A stretch of DNA of 50,754 nt from an uncultured Calothrix sp. (lineage in GTDB: Bacteria > Cyanobacteriota > Cyanobacteriia > Cyanobacteriales > Nostocaceae). Positions 1 through 9,125 of the stretch are shown in pieces. The stretch spans positions 1 through 50,754 of the forward strand of contig CALJJQ010000017.1 of assembly GCA_937973965.1 (NCBI GenBank), read 5' to 3'. Under the pieces are notes generated by a model. That model searched no databases. It worked only from the letters and a program-made list of their open reading frames with translations, and was not told the DNA's origin. The position numbers were made by a program, and so were the translations under genes. How positions within the stretch are numbered: position 1 is the stretch's first letter; every line of letters begins with the position of its first letter.

Positions 1-2
1 GC

Positions 3-362
3 AAACTGCGTTATCAGCAATTACATCCAGAAACTGTTCCCAGTGACGGAGAAACAGGTACTATCACAGATAATAGTACCGATGAAACCCCAAATATTGA
101 AGTTAAACAACACCCGAAAATTACCATTGATTTGCGTAAATATTGGGAATACAACGAACCCCTAGAACCCTCATTAGTGGTGATATCGCCATCTACTGGT
201 GAGACAATTCTTGATTTTCTGGGAACTATTCCCCTAGCAAGAGATGAGGAAAAAATAGCCAGTCTCAGTACCAGTGATGTAGTGATGAGATATTTAGAAA
301 ATATCTATAAAGATGTCAGTCAAAAAGCATTTTTATCCGCAATGAACATTGGCAATGATTAA
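3..362 (+). CDS. C-terminal end of an unrecognised protein (partial)
   Basis: The reading frame is open from the left edge to a TAA stop and encodes the last 119 residues of a longer protein. The visible part starts with an acidic, Thr/Asp-rich linker (about residues 10-35) and continues into a compact region with the segments KITIDLRKYWEY and LVVISPSTGETILDFLG. I do not recognise a family. The true start lies outside the window. The spacer after it carries degenerate palindromic repeats and no obvious T-rich terminator. Confidence 0.55.
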   Translation, partial: KLRYQQLHPETVPSDGETGTITDNSTDETPNIEVKQHPKITIDLRKYWEYNEPLEPSLVVISPSTGETILDFLGTIPLARDEEKIASLSTSDVVMRYLENIYKDVSQKAFLSAMNIGND

Positions 363-1103
363 TTCGTTCGTAGTTGTGCAAAGAGAGCTATACGTACTAA
401 AGTGCAACTACAAGCCTTTACTTTCCGTTACATAGTACTCTTTTCTCCGCGACAGACTGACGCAGTGCGACACTAGCTGTAATTTTGACCTTCAAAGTAT
501 TCGGTAGAATTGACGGACAATTTTTCTCAGAGAAACTGCATAGAGCGTGTCTATGCGATCGCAATACTGATCAGGGAGTCACAAAAGCGATCGTGTAGCG
601 ACTTTGAAGAAGTATATCCCGATTTTCCAGCTAGTCCCCCATGTCGTTTGCACAAAACCAAACCATGTAAATAACCCATTCCAACTCCCTACTCCCGTCA
701 CAGACTACTCACCCTATTTTCAAGCTAAGAAGTCTTTGCAAATATTCCAGTAGGACTTCTATATAAAATCAGCGCTAAATATTTTATGATGTCTAAATAG
801 GGTTTGGTAAGCAGGACTGTAACATACATGATTGCATTCAGCTTTACCTATCGTGTAGACGCGCTTAACGCGGCTTCTCGAAAAAAAGCAACTCCTACGG
901 AGTATCACACAATTAAATTGATAAACTAGATTTAGACTTAATCCAGATGAAAAAGTGTTGTATTCAATCAAGATTGCAGAATAATATCATCAAAATTGCA
1001 TAAAACTCTAATTTTCATCTTGGAAGGGGATAATATCCGGTTTTACGGCAATCCTGATTTCGATTTATTGTCAAGATAAAGTATTTAAATAGCGCAAATA
1101 ACA
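363..1103. other. Intergenic region with degenerate palindromic repeats
   Basis: No convincing gene. It contains HIP1-like sequence (GCGATCG near 577) and a degenerate repeat around 849-908. The right part of that repeat, ACTCCTACGGAGTATC, matches the right half of the 32-nt repeats found in frame at 21082 and 46137. The 70-codon minus-strand frame here has no codon pattern or motif to support it. Confidence 0.5.
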
Positions 1104-2198
1104 GTGGGTAAAAGAGTTCAAGCATTAACTTCTGTACGGGAAGTCAAACCAAGTGAACCGACAACGGTTAGTTTACGCAATATTAAGGTTCGACAGCGAG
1201 CAATTTTACAAGAAATGTCTTTTTTCGCTGCAACCGATCCCAGTTTGACCCCTCTCCAGCTATATTCCCTCAGCAGTAAACTGGATCAGACTGTGAATGT
1301 AATTGAAAAAATTTGTGCTGATACGAATACAACTCCTGCAAATTTGACAAACCCCTCACGACAGATTTACGCATGGATGAAGTTTTTAACCCATCCAGGT
1401 AAAGTGGAAATCCATCATCACACTACCTATCGCATTCAACAAATAGCAAACAGTTTATTGCATTCCCGTAGTGACTTCAGGAAAAACTCTGGTAGTAGTC
1501 ATATTTTTAGCTCATTTTACAGTGATATTGATGATATATCCCATCGTCCCCATTGGCAGAAAATAGTTGCAGAAGTCACAAATATATCTGGTTTATACCG
1601 TGTCAAACATACCCGCGATACGGCAATTTTAACGGTAAGTGAGGGTTTTATTTATGCTAGCGATGATATTTTAATGGCGCTAGTTTATAATTCCCTAGTT
1701 CAAAGGGAGAAAAAAACCACCAAAATCATCTGTGATTTTGCTTATTCCGAGGAATATTGCCAGGTTTTGCGTGAATTAGACCACATTACTGAAGTGAATG
1801 CCGAAAATCCCCAGGGAGAACACTATGATTTAGATTACCTATTTACAAAAATCAATCGGGAATATTTCGCTGCAACCCTGAAAAAACCCCGTTTAATTTG
1901 GAGTTCTGTCCCTACCTATCGTAAACTAGGTCACTATGAACCAGCACGCGATCGCATTGTCATGAGTTTAGCTTTAGACCATCATACAGTCCCCCAATAT
2001 GTGGTGGAGTTTGTTTTATATCACGAACTGTTACACAAACTCCACGGAACTAAATTAGTTAATGGGAGACGGATGATCCATACACCGGAATTCCGTCGTG
2101 ATGAGCTTAAATTTAAACAATATCGTGAAGCAGAAATTTGGTTACAACAGGTTGCAGTGGTCAACATGGACAGTCAACAGTCAACGGTGAATGCTTAA
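1104..2198 (+). CDS. SprT-like zinc metallopeptidase domain protein
   Basis: A 364-residue protein whose C-terminal third has the SprT/M48-like zinc-protease signature: YHELLHKLHG (HExxH type) at about residues 305-314, followed by an H-x-EF segment (HTPEFRRDE) that can supply the third zinc ligand. About 60 residues upstream is the SprT-like opening LDYLFTKINREYFAATL. The N-terminal 200 residues are not recognised. The start is GTG without a strong Shine-Dalgarno sequence. The last codons run into a GTCAAC-type heptamer repeat, so the tail MDSQQSTVNA probably comes from the repeat. The 3' end overlaps the convergent LRV gene by 18 bp. The metallopeptidase fold is well supported; the substrate is unknown. 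Confidence 0.75.
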   Translation: MGKRVQALTSVREVKPSEPTTVSLRNIKVRQRAILQEMSFFAATDPSLTPLQLYSLSSKLDQTVNVIEKICADTNTTPANLTNPSRQIYAWMKFLTHPGKVEIHHHTTYRIQQIANSLLHSRSDFRKNSGSSHIFSSFYSDIDDISHRPHWQKIVAEVTNISGLYRVKHTRDTAILTVSEGFIYASDDILMALVYNSLVQREKKTTKIICDFAYSEEYCQVLRELDHITEVNAENPQGEHYDLDYLFTKINREYFAATLKKPRLIWSSVPTYRKLGHYEPARDRIVMSLALDHHTVPQYVVEFVLYHELLHKLHGTKLVNGRRMIHTPEFRRDELKFKQYREAEIWLQQVAVVNMDSQQSTVNA

Positions 2199-2212
2199 TT
2201 GTTGATCGGTAT
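2166..2212. repeat. GTCAAC-type heptamer repeat at convergent gene ends
   Basis: A degenerate direct repeat (CAGTCAACAGTCAACGG followed by a reverse-oriented TTGTTGA) belonging to a family also seen near 5226-5250, 6131-6168, 33927-33955, 36706-36740 and 38271-38305. Here it contains the stop codons of both convergent genes, so each protein has a repeat-derived C-terminus. Confidence 0.6.
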
Positions 2213-2987
2213 TTAGGGTACTAAAACGTTGCTTAACAGCTTGACGGACAGGATACTCTTGGTCATACTCCAGTTGCTTTAATACTTCCAAAGGTGTTTT
2301 TGTATGCTGTGCAACTGCAACTCGAACATCGATTTCCGGATGATTGGCTAGTTTTGTAAGTAAATCTACGGTGATATTAGGATTTTTCACGACCCCTAAA
2401 GCCAACACCCAATAATGATTGTCGGTATGATTGATCTGACAAATTTGCTCCAAAGTTGCTTCAGAAGTGTGGGGATTCCTGGCTAAACTGCGCAATACCA
2501 CCGTTTCGTCACTGGATATGGGGGAATTTTGTGCCAATTCTAATAGCCGTTGGCTAATTTTTTCTAAAATATGGGTAGGTGTATTCGTATTTTCCGCAAG
2601 TTGTCGTAAAGTCTCTGGAGCGGAATCCATTGCTAACTTTTCCAGAAGTTCTACCGGAGTATGACAATTTCCCGCAACCTGCGATCGCACATCACTAGAA
2701 ATATCACAGGCCAACTTTTGCAAAGTTTCAATGGGAGTACGGGGATTAGCAGCGAGATAAAATCTAACCTGTTCTTCCATATCATTATCCCATGATGTCA
2801 GTGCTTTACCCGGTGTATTGGGATTATTAGCTACACTACGTCGGACATAAAAATCCCTATGTCCAGCCAATTCCAACAGTGTCCCCGCGTCAGTCTCAGC
2901 ATCATTTGCCACAATTCGACTATTTGCAGGTTTCCGTACCCATGCATTTTCAATTGAGAAATCAAACGGTTTAGCAGTGGTATTCAT
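2181..2987 (-). CDS. Leucine-rich-repeat-variant (LRV/HEAT-like) protein
   Basis: A 268-residue protein made almost entirely of about eight repeats of roughly 24 residues. The shared pattern is TP-x3-L-x2-LA-x-D-x4-VR-x2-VA-x-NPNTP, as in RSVANNPNTP, RFYLAANPRTP, RSQVAGNCHTP and RVAVAQHTKTP. This matches the leucine-rich repeat variant (LRV) family, an alpha/3-10 solenoid related to HEAT repeats that usually serves as a protein-binding scaffold. It has no signal peptide or membrane segment. The stop codon lies in the same heptamer repeat that forms the end of the convergent metallopeptidase gene. The binding partner is unknown. Confidence 0.75.
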   Translation of the reverse strand: MNTTAKPFDFSIENAWVRKPANSRIVANDAETDAGTLLELAGHRDFYVRRSVANNPNTPGKALTSWDNDMEEQVRFYLAANPRTPIETLQKLACDISSDVRSQVAGNCHTPVELLEKLAMDSAPETLRQLAENTNTPTHILEKISQRLLELAQNSPISSDETVVLRSLARNPHTSEATLEQICQINHTDNHYWVLALGVVKNPNITVDLLTKLANHPEIDVRVAVAQHTKTPLEVLKQLEYDQEYPVRQAVKQRFSTLNTDQQLSIHR

Positions 2988-3217
2988 GTGTAGTTATTGA
3001 GAGCTAAAAATGCCTTATTTTTAGAATTCCCTCAAATTTATGTAAATTATCTGCGTATTTCCCGCATTTTAGATTATTCGACTTTAGATTTTGAATTATT
3101 TAGACTGTTAGGTTCTCCTGTCTCCCCATTTACCAAAGCTCAAAATCCCATTTCTATTTTTTCCCATCCGGTTTAAGATCAACGCGAGACCGAACGACCC
3201 ACCAACTAACTAAGCTT

Positions 3218-4228
3218 ATGAAAGTCGCAGTCTTTAGTACCAAACTCTACGACCACCAATTTCTCGAAGCAGCAAATCGTAATCATCATCACGAATTCGC
3301 TTTTTTTAAACCCCACCTCAACCGTGATACAGCTGTTCTTGCTGCTGGTTATCCGGGAGTTTGCATTTTTGTGAATGACCAAGCTGATTCCCCAACTTTG
3401 GAATATTTAGCTGCACGGGGAACCCGATTAATTGCATTGCGCTGTGCTGGATTTAATAATGTAGATATTAATGCAGCTGCTCAATTGGGGATAAAAGTAG
3501 TTCGAGTACCAGCCTATTCTCCCTACGCAGTTGCCGAACATACCATCGGTATGATTTTAGCCTTAAATCGTAAATATCATCGTGCCTATAATCGTGTTCG
3601 GGAAGGAAATTTTTCCCTAGATGGATTAATGGGATTTGATTTACATGGCCGTACCGTTGGTATTATTGGTACAGGAAAAATCGGTGTATTGGTAGCGCAA
3701 ATCCTCAAAAGTTTTGGGTGTCAGATATTAGCATACGATGTTTACCAAAATCCGGAATGTACTGCTTTAGGGGTTGAATACGTCGAATTAGGGGAAATTT
3801 ACTCCCGCTCCGATATTATTTCCCTCCATTGTCCACTCACTCCAGCTACCCACCATTTAATTAGCACCGAAGCCATTAATCTGATGAAACCTGGTGTCAT
3901 GCTTGTAAATACCAGTCGTGGGGCTTTAATTGATGCCCATGCGGTCATTAAAGGGTTGAAATCTGGTAAAATAGGATATCTAGGATTGGACGTATATGAA
4001 AAAGAATCCAATTTATTTTTTGAAGACCTTTCCGATGTAATTATCCAGGATGATGTTTTTGAACGTTTAGTCACCTTTCCCAATGTTTTAATTACAGCCC
4101 ATCAAGCCTTTTTTACTGAGGAAGCTTTACGGAATATTGCCGATACTACAGTTGCCAATATTACCGATATTGAAACCGGGAAAAAATGTCCTAACTTGGT
4201 AGAACCAGAACGTCAAGTCGTTGGTTAG
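3218..4228 (+). CDS. ldhA: D-lactate dehydrogenase (LdhA-type 2-hydroxyacid dehydrogenase)
   Basis: A 336-residue cytosolic enzyme that interconverts pyruvate and D-lactate with NADH, the fermentative NADH sink. It is colinear with E. coli LdhA: ALRCAGFNNVD and VRVPAYSPYAVAEHTIGM in the substrate-domain junction, the Rossmann motif GIIGTGKIG, the catalytic Arg in NTSRGALID, the Glu in LDVYEKE, and the catalytic His in TAHQAFFT. Length and both termini match the family. It is a single gene, and its 3' end faces the next gene across a perfect inverted repeat that could terminate both. High confidence in the 2-hydroxyacid dehydrogenase family; LdhA specificity comes from end-to-end resemblance. 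Confidence 0.93.
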   Translation: MKVAVFSTKLYDHQFLEAANRNHHHEFAFFKPHLNRDTAVLAAGYPGVCIFVNDQADSPTLEYLAARGTRLIALRCAGFNNVDINAAAQLGIKVVRVPAYSPYAVAEHTIGMILALNRKYHRAYNRVREGNFSLDGLMGFDLHGRTVGIIGTGKIGVLVAQILKSFGCQILAYDVYQNPECTALGVEYVELGEIYSRSDIISLHCPLTPATHHLISTEAINLMKPGVMLVNTSRGALIDAHAVIKGLKSGKIGYLGLDVYEKESNLFFEDLSDVIIQDDVFERLVTFPNVLITAHQAFFTEEALRNIADTTVANITDIETGKKCPNLVEPERQVVG

Positions 4229-4286
4229 GTGGAATATAGATAATATAAACCACACCGAAAAATCAATTATTTTGGAACATGACGTG

Positions 4287-4325
4287 GAGACGTAATATAT
4301 GACGTAATATTATATATTACGTCTC
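4287..4325. repeat. GAGACG-type palindrome between convergent genes
   Basis: Perfect 14-bp inverted repeat (arms 4287-4300 and 4312-4325, GAGACGTAATATAT and its complement) with an 11-nt loop. It sits between the ends of ldhA and the convergent downstream gene, where it could act as a bidirectional 3' hairpin. It belongs to a dispersed family with GAGACG/CGTCTC ends and variable but self-complementary centres. Confidence 0.7.
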
Positions 4326-4337
4326 TACTACAGTTTT

Positions 4338-5189
4338 TTATCGGGATTTAATCGGGTTAAATTCCATGTAATAACGATAAAGGGCTACAGGGCGATCGCG
4401 GGTCAGGAAATAGTTTGGGTCTTGAGGTGATAAATATATAGCTGTCACCTGGTCTGCGATAATGGGAGGATTTGTACCTGGTTGTCTGGTATAGGCGGTG
4501 GTATTTTCAACCACGTTAAAATAAATTTGGGGCAGACCTCGAAATTCTTGCTGAAAAATTTCCGTCGTCAAAAATTGGTTTTCCCTCGATGTTTCCACTC
4601 TACGTCCAGTAATTGTGGATACTATTTGTCCTTCCTGTCGTAGTAGGGCTATCTGACGATTGGGATTCTGGGGATCGATTTTAATGGTTAATATCGGACT
4701 TTTGTGAGTTTTTCCTGTACCAGTTAAAGTTGCTTCCGCTAAATTCAACCCGTTAAAAACTCGATCTGCAACCAATTTTGTAGAAGCAGGTGAGAAAATA
4801 GTCCCAGTGCGGATTGTATTTTCCGGAACAAATCGCGCGACAAAAGTTACTGGTTGCTGTAATGCTTGTTGATTAGCTGCAAACCCAGGGGTGACGATTT
4901 CTGGAGAGAAGGGAGCAGCTAAATCTACTAAAGTCGTTTTTACTTCCCATTCTCCAGCAAACCAGTCAGGGTAGAATAAATCACCCTTGGCTATGGAAGT
5001 TTTTGGTAAGCTTTGCCAATTAGGAAATTCTTGCAAGCGTTGTTGTAAACCATCCCTGACTAGAGCAGGTGTATTTACTGCGATGGTCGGGAACAGGGAA
5101 CTTGCATAAATAGGGTATGGCCATCCCATTAATCCAATGATCCAGACACAAACAGATATAAACCATACCCACACTACTCGATTTTGCAC
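4338..5189 (-). CDS. Conserved secreted protein of the cyanobacterial/plastid type
   Basis: About 283 residues. A hydrophobic N-terminal stretch (VVWVWFISVCVWIIGLMGW) followed by YASS looks like a signal peptide, so the product is probably periplasmic or thylakoid-lumenal. The mature part has the segment LFYPDWFAGEWEV and beta-rich sequence with a Q-x-T-A-I-Y end. This resembles a lipocalin-like conserved family of cyanobacteria and chloroplasts (I think DUF6816, not certain). The frame could open at TTG 5195 or GTG 5189. I chose GTG because it is the commoner start; neither has a clear ribosome binding site. No function is proposed. Confidence 0.7.
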   Translation of the reverse strand: MQNRVVWVWFISVCVWIIGLMGWPYPIYASSLFPTIAVNTPALVRDGLQQRLQEFPNWQSLPKTSIAKGDLFYPDWFAGEWEVKTTLVDLAAPFSPEIVTPGFAANQQALQQPVTFVARFVPENTIRTGTIFSPASTKLVADRVFNGLNLAEATLTGTGKTHKSPILTIKIDPQNPNRQIALLRQEGQIVSTITGRRVETSRENQFLTTEIFQQEFRGLPQIYFNVVENTTAYTRQPGTNPPIIADQVTAIYLSPQDPNYFLTRDRPVALYRYYMEFNPIKSR

Positions 5190-5330
5190 GATCAATAATT
5201 GAGCTTTTTGTTTAGATGGTTAATAGTTACCCGTCAACCGTCAACAAACCAAAAGGGAAATGCATCAACGTTAAAACTATAGCATTATTTGATGCATACA
5301 ATTACACAGGTGTGTTGAAGTGTGCAAGCT

Positions 5331-6041
5331 CTAATTGTGTGCTTTCCCAGGAATTTTGAGAGATGGGAATATCCGCTCCAATTCTAATTCTGAAGTTGCT
5401 AACGCCAACTGAGATAAATCTTGAGTATTCTCCAAATAGGGAAAAACACCATACACCGGTACGTTTGTCAACCTTTGTATCATCCCCACAGGAGTCAAAT
5501 GATGAATTTCCTCCTTAGTCCGGGGCTGAGTACAATTAAGAATAATCCCCAGTAAATTGACCTTAGTTTGTCGAGCTAAAGCCACATTCGCTACCGCTTG
5601 GGAAATTGCACCCAATCGCACAGGAACGACCAAAATCGTCGGTAAACGCCATTCTCCAGCAATATCAGCCACCGTTAATTCATCAGTGACGGGGGAACCG
5701 AACCCCCCCAGAGCTTCCACCAAGACAAAATCTCGCGTTGCTTGTAAATTTCGTAACTCTTTCCAGACCACACCTAAATCGATTTGGCGGTTTTCCAGAA
5801 CTGCGGCAATGGGAGGGGCTAGGGGTGCAGTGAAAGATTGAGGTGTAATTTGTTGCGCAGATAAATCCAGGGAAAATAGACTTTGGTAAATTTCGCGATC
5901 GCCTGTTCCTGATTGAAGGGGTTTCATAATCGCCAAGTGGGTATCTGGACAATAGGTTTGCCAATAAGCTGCTAAAGCGCAGGTGACAACTGTTTTACCT
6001 GCATCAGTATCGGTTCCAGTGATAAATAATGTGTTTTGCAT
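5331..6041 (-). CDS. bioD: Dethiobiotin synthase (BioD)
   Basis: A 236-residue ATP-dependent enzyme that closes the ureido ring of 7,8-diaminopelargonate with CO2, the penultimate step of biotin synthesis. The P-loop GTDTDAGKT is at residues 8-16. MKPLQSG (about 39-45) is the family's substrate Lys motif, and [13 protein letters not shown] (about 108-120) is the second signature. Length is normal. No other bio gene is visible nearby, as is common in cyanobacteria where the pathway is scattered. ATG start; the upstream spacer holds a heptamer repeat. Confidence 0.93.
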   Translation of the reverse strand: MQNTLFITGTDTDAGKTVVTCALAAYWQTYCPDTHLAIMKPLQSGTGDREIYQSLFSLDLSAQQITPQSFTAPLAPPIAAVLENRQIDLGVVWKELRNLQATRDFVLVEALGGFGSPVTDELTVADIAGEWRLPTILVVPVRLGAISQAVANVALARQTKVNLLGIILNCTQPRTKEEIHHLTPVGMIQRLTNVPVYGVFPYLENTQDLSQLALATSELELERIFPSLKIPGKAHN

Positions 6042-6408
6042 ATAGGCTAGGAGACAGGAGACATGCTATATATTCAGATTCCTGGGATTAATTAGCTAAA
6101 ACTCGTATCAATCACATAACTACTTGATCTGCTGTTGACGGCTAACGGTTGACAGTTAACAGTTATAGGTAAAGGCTTTGTGTCGGGTACAGCCATTTAT
6201 GAAAAGTAGTGAATATACAGCTTAAATGGGCAACAGCTGATCAAATTCTATCGCACTTGGTAAACTTATATATTGCTCATCCTAATTATTTGTGAAGTTG
6301 CACAGAATTTTACCCCACTCCTTAATCCCTTAAAAAGGTATGTTTAATCCCACCCTCTAGAATTTAGGTAAGACTGGTAAGATATTATTTGGGTCACAAG
6401 TGAATCTC
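6042..6408. other. Spacer between divergent genes with GTTAAC heptamer repeat
   Basis: No gene seen. Positions 6131-6168 carry four to five degenerate copies of the GTTGAC/GTTAAC heptamer repeat. The rest is AT-rich and must contain the promoters of bioD (leftward) and the nuclease-like gene (rightward), but I could not single out a -10/-35 pair. Confidence 0.45.
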
Positions 6409-7008
6409 ATGGCATACAGCGATTTCACGGTTAGTAAAGTTAAGCAGACCTTCGGCATTCAAACAATTGAAGGTGTAACATTTTTCCCGGAAATTTCCCC
6501 TGTTGCACCAACTTCCACATTGTTGGAGGTATTATCAGAAAATCTTCCACTCGCGGTTGCGTTACCAAGTGAAAAAGCAAAATCTGAACTACTAATTAGC
6601 CCAATTTTGGTTGAAGTCAGAAAGTATCTCAAACGACAAATTAGCTTGTTTTCAGGACAGGAATTTACAGTTAACCCTGAAATTGGCCTATCGGGAGTGT
6701 GTGATTTTCTAATTAGTCGCTCACCGGAACAATTAGAAGTTGAGTTTCCGGTTGTCGTGTTAGTAGAAGCGAAAAAGGCTGATATTAACAGTGGTATGGG
6801 AAAGTGTATGGCAGAAATGGTTGCAGCACAACAATTTAATCAGCAAGCTGGAGAAGACTCATTACCGATTTACGGTTGTGTTACTAATGGCTTGTTATGG
6901 CGATTTCTCAAACTGTAACAAAAACAAATCACAGTAGATTTGAAAGATTATTCCTTGGAACCTGTATCAGACCTTTTAGGTAAACTGGTTTGGATGTGTA
7001 GTGGTTAA
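6409..7008 (+). pseudogene. PD-(D/E)XK nuclease-like (HsdR N-terminal-like) protein with in-frame TAA
   Basis: The frame from ATG 6409 encodes 169 residues ending WRFLKL, then a TAA at 6916. Reading on in the same frame gives 29 sensible codons (QKQITVDLKDYSLEPVSDLL...) before the next TAA at 7006. The continuation keeps the expected WRFLKL-x-x-x-x-I-x-DLxDY ending of this cyanobacterial family, so the first stop looks like a nonsense mutation in a protein of about 199 residues. The fold is suggested by GLSGVCDFLISR then VVVLVEAKK (D...E-x-K), the nuclease core also found at the N-terminus of type I restriction R subunits. No HsdM/HsdS genes are nearby. A GTG at 6400 is an alternative start. 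The 169-residue product keeps the D/E/K core and might still fold. Confidence 0.65.
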
Positions 7009-7085
7009 TCATTCAATTTTCGTCGTTATTTTGCGATCGCACTGCCAAAAATCCATTGACACAATTAAGTGCGATCGCCCTTTTC

Positions 7086-7298
7086 CTAATTAACTTTTTG
7101 GGTAATTGCTTCTTCAATGATTCGCATATTTTCCTCTATCGGTTGACCATCTTCGGTAAACATGGAAGGATAAATAACCGCTTCCCCATCAGGAGTTCGC
7201 CGACTAAATAAAATTTCCACCGCTTCCCCATCTTCCCGATGAGCAAGCACATAAGCTCGTAATTTCTTAGTAGACATTTGAGCAAAATTAGGTTTCAT
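7086..7298 (-). CDS. Small conserved cyanobacterial protein (DUF6887-like)
   Basis: 70 residues, beginning MKPNFAQMSTKKLRAYVLAH with an adjacent acidic/basic REDGEAVEILFSRR segment. This opening (PNF-x2-M-x3-ELRAYVLxHR) is typical of a family of small cyanobacterial proteins, often paired with a second tiny partner gene; no partner is seen here. A Shine-Dalgarno GGAG lies 8 nt before the ATG. Function unknown; antitoxin-like roles have been suggested for such pairs, but nothing in the sequence proves it. Confidence 0.65.
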   Translation of the reverse strand: MKPNFAQMSTKKLRAYVLAHREDGEAVEILFSRRTPDGEAVIYPSMFTEDGQPIEENMRIIEEAITQKVN

Positions 7299-7401
7299 TC
7301 ACAAATCTCCAAGTTCCACTGAGAGTAATTAGTTACCATTAAGTATGGATATTTATGTATTTACTGTTCAGGTAAAAGATTTAAGGGGAAATATTTCATA
7401 C

Positions 7402-8343
7402 TTATTTAAAAGATAAAACTTTTCGTAATTCTGTAGTTGCCTTTTCAATTGATTCAATACTTCCAGCATTTACTAATCCATAGTAATCAAATATATAAAT
7501 TCGATTATTTTTAGCAGCTTTTAATTTATTCCAAAAAGGTTCTTTTTTGAAACTATCTAATACCTCTTGAGGTGAACCAGCTTGTGGGTTACTAACAAGA
7601 ATCAAAACTTCTGGATTTGCTGCTAAAATTTTTTCTGGAGATAGGGTGACATAACCACTCACAGGACTTTTACCTTGCAAATCAGCAGCTATATTTTTGA
7701 TGGGAAATCTTTCCAAAAGGTTTCCAGCCCAACTTGATTTATTGGGTGATAAAATCGGTTGACGACTGACTATGACTAAGGTAGGTACTTTGCAATTTTC
7801 AGTGGTACATGTGGAAGTGGTTTTTAAAAAGCCTTGGTAACGGTTTAGTAAGGGTTGGGGGTCTGTACCCGTTAATTGAGCGAGATGTTTGGTTAGTGCT
7901 TCCAATGATTCCCAGCTATTGACTTTGGTGAGTAGGGTTTTAATTCCTAGTTCTTTGAGTCTATCTGTAACTTGATTAGAAAAACCTTCCGCACCAATGA
8001 CTAAATCGGGTTTGAGCGCTAAAATCTTTTCTAAATTTGGCGGTGTTCTTTCTTCACTGACACGGGGAATATCTTGGAAATTCGGGTTTTTATTCAGTAA
8101 TCTACTTCCTGTAATTCCCACTAATTTAGATTTATCTAGTTGATAAATAATATCCGCACTCAAGGAAGTTAAAGCAATAATTCTCTTTGCTGATTCCTGG
8201 GGTTCTTGGGAAGTTGTATTTGTCTTATTATCTACCGCTTGGAGTGTTTCTGGAACCGTGGATATATTTGAGGTTGTACAAGCTATTAAAGTCAGACTTA
8301 AAATTATTCCCAGTCCGGATGATAATAAAGTTGAAGATTTCAT
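7402..8343 (-). CDS. Metal-chelate ABC transporter substrate-binding lipoprotein (FecB/BtuF type)
   Basis: About 313 residues. The N-terminus is a lipoprotein signal ending in the lipobox LIAC (Cys about 22), so the protein is anchored in the inner membrane facing the periplasm. The mature part has the class III binding-protein layout: RIIALTSLSADIIYQL, then NLEKILALKPDLVIGAEG, a long linking helix, and a C-terminal lobe with LSPEKILAANPEVLILV. Such proteins deliver Fe-siderophore, heme or cobalamin to an ABC permease. Together with the TonB receptor gene upstream on the same strand it forms a likely iron or cobalamin uptake group, though no permease or ATPase gene is in the window. I use ATG 8343 rather than an upstream TTG at 8352. 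Confidence 0.85.
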   Translation of the reverse strand: MKSSTLLSSGLGIILSLTLIACTTSNISTVPETLQAVDNKTNTTSQEPQESAKRIIALTSLSADIIYQLDKSKLVGITGSRLLNKNPNFQDIPRVSEERTPPNLEKILALKPDLVIGAEGFSNQVTDRLKELGIKTLLTKVNSWESLEALTKHLAQLTGTDPQPLLNRYQGFLKTTSTCTTENCKVPTLVIVSRQPILSPNKSSWAGNLLERFPIKNIAADLQGKSPVSGYVTLSPEKILAANPEVLILVSNPQAGSPQEVLDSFKKEPFWNKLKAAKNNRIYIFDYYGLVNAGSIESIEKATTELRKVLSFK

Positions 8344-8389
8344 GATGAGCAATGGGGTCGGGTTTACTAATGATATAAGTCGGGTTCAA

Positions 8390-8404
8390 ACAAGATAATC
8401 TTGT
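8390..8404. promoter_or_regulatory. Palindrome ahead of the binding-protein gene, operator candidate
   Basis: ACAAGATAATCTTGT is an inverted repeat of 7-bp arms around a central A, about 46 bp upstream of the binding-protein start. It sits where a repressor such as Fur or another metal regulator could bind. It does not match the classical Fur box closely, so the regulator is unknown. Confidence 0.35.
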
Positions 8405-8626
8405 GAAAAACCCGATTTATCAACAGATAAATCTCGATTACATGAGATAATTTTTTCAGAAACCTGAATTGTCAGTAATGGGTCAGGTTGTTGTTAAAAA
8501 ATCATTTCAGAAGCTGGGTTTTTCAAATAAATGCCGATTCCAGAATAAATTCTTGCTAAAAACCCTACTTCTCACAAATTGATCTGAATTATTGATTTTT
8601 ACTACTTTCCCAGGGAAATGATGACT

Positions 8627-8995
8627 TTATTGATTTTCAGATGATGTTACTGGTTCAGTTGGTTGTACCAAACTAATTAAATGTCCATCGGGTGTACGAA
8701 CTGCTGCTACTTTTCCAAAGAATGGTTCACGAATTCTTCCTTCTAATTTTGCTCCCATTCCTTCCAATTTTTCAACTATTCCATAAACATCTTCGACACG
8801 AAAGCTTAAAATTGGCGAACTTCCAGGATTGGAATTTTCTGCATGATGTAAGACAATAGTTGTTCCATCTGCATCTAATTCTGCCATTCCATTACTGATT
8901 TCCTTAATAGTAATTCCTAATCCCTCATTGTAAAAATTTGCTGTTTCGACAGCGTTTTTAACCATGAGTAACACTTGTGTAAATTGAGCTTTCAT
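8627..8995 (-). CDS. VOC-family (glyoxalase/bleomycin-resistance fold) protein
   Basis: 122 residues with the vicinal-oxygen-chelate layout: MKAQFTQVLLMVKNAVETANFY at the start, a central AELDADGTTIVLHHAE strand pair, and the end VRTPDGHLISLVQ, where PDGHLISL is the usual last metal-binding strand. Reaction unknown. The frame is open further upstream, but the start at 8995 is chosen because AAGAGAG precedes it at proper spacing and the homology-like part begins there; the upstream 37 codons look non-coding. It lies between the TonB receptor and the binding-protein gene on the same strand, so it may be co-transcribed with them. Confidence 0.8.
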   Translation of the reverse strand: MKAQFTQVLLMVKNAVETANFYNEGLGITIKEISNGMAELDADGTTIVLHHAENSNPGSSPILSFRVEDVYGIVEKLEGMGAKLEGRIREPFFGKVAAVRTPDGHLISLVQPTEPVTSSENQ

Positions 8996-9125
8996 TGAAT
9001 CTCTCTTAATTGTGATTTTTGCTGAAGAAAATACAGTTAATAAAATGCACCGATGATGAATATTTACTGTTTGAAAACGTGATAAGTTTTGAGAAAAAGA
9101 GGTCAAACCTAAATGTTGGATGACA

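Noticed and set aside
759-971. 70-codon minus-strand ORF
   Set aside because: Overlaps the degenerate palindromic repeat at 849-908; composition is not protein-like.
6409-7008. Type I restriction system
   Set aside because: Only an HsdR-N-like nuclease core is present; no helicase domain and no HsdM or HsdS gene nearby.
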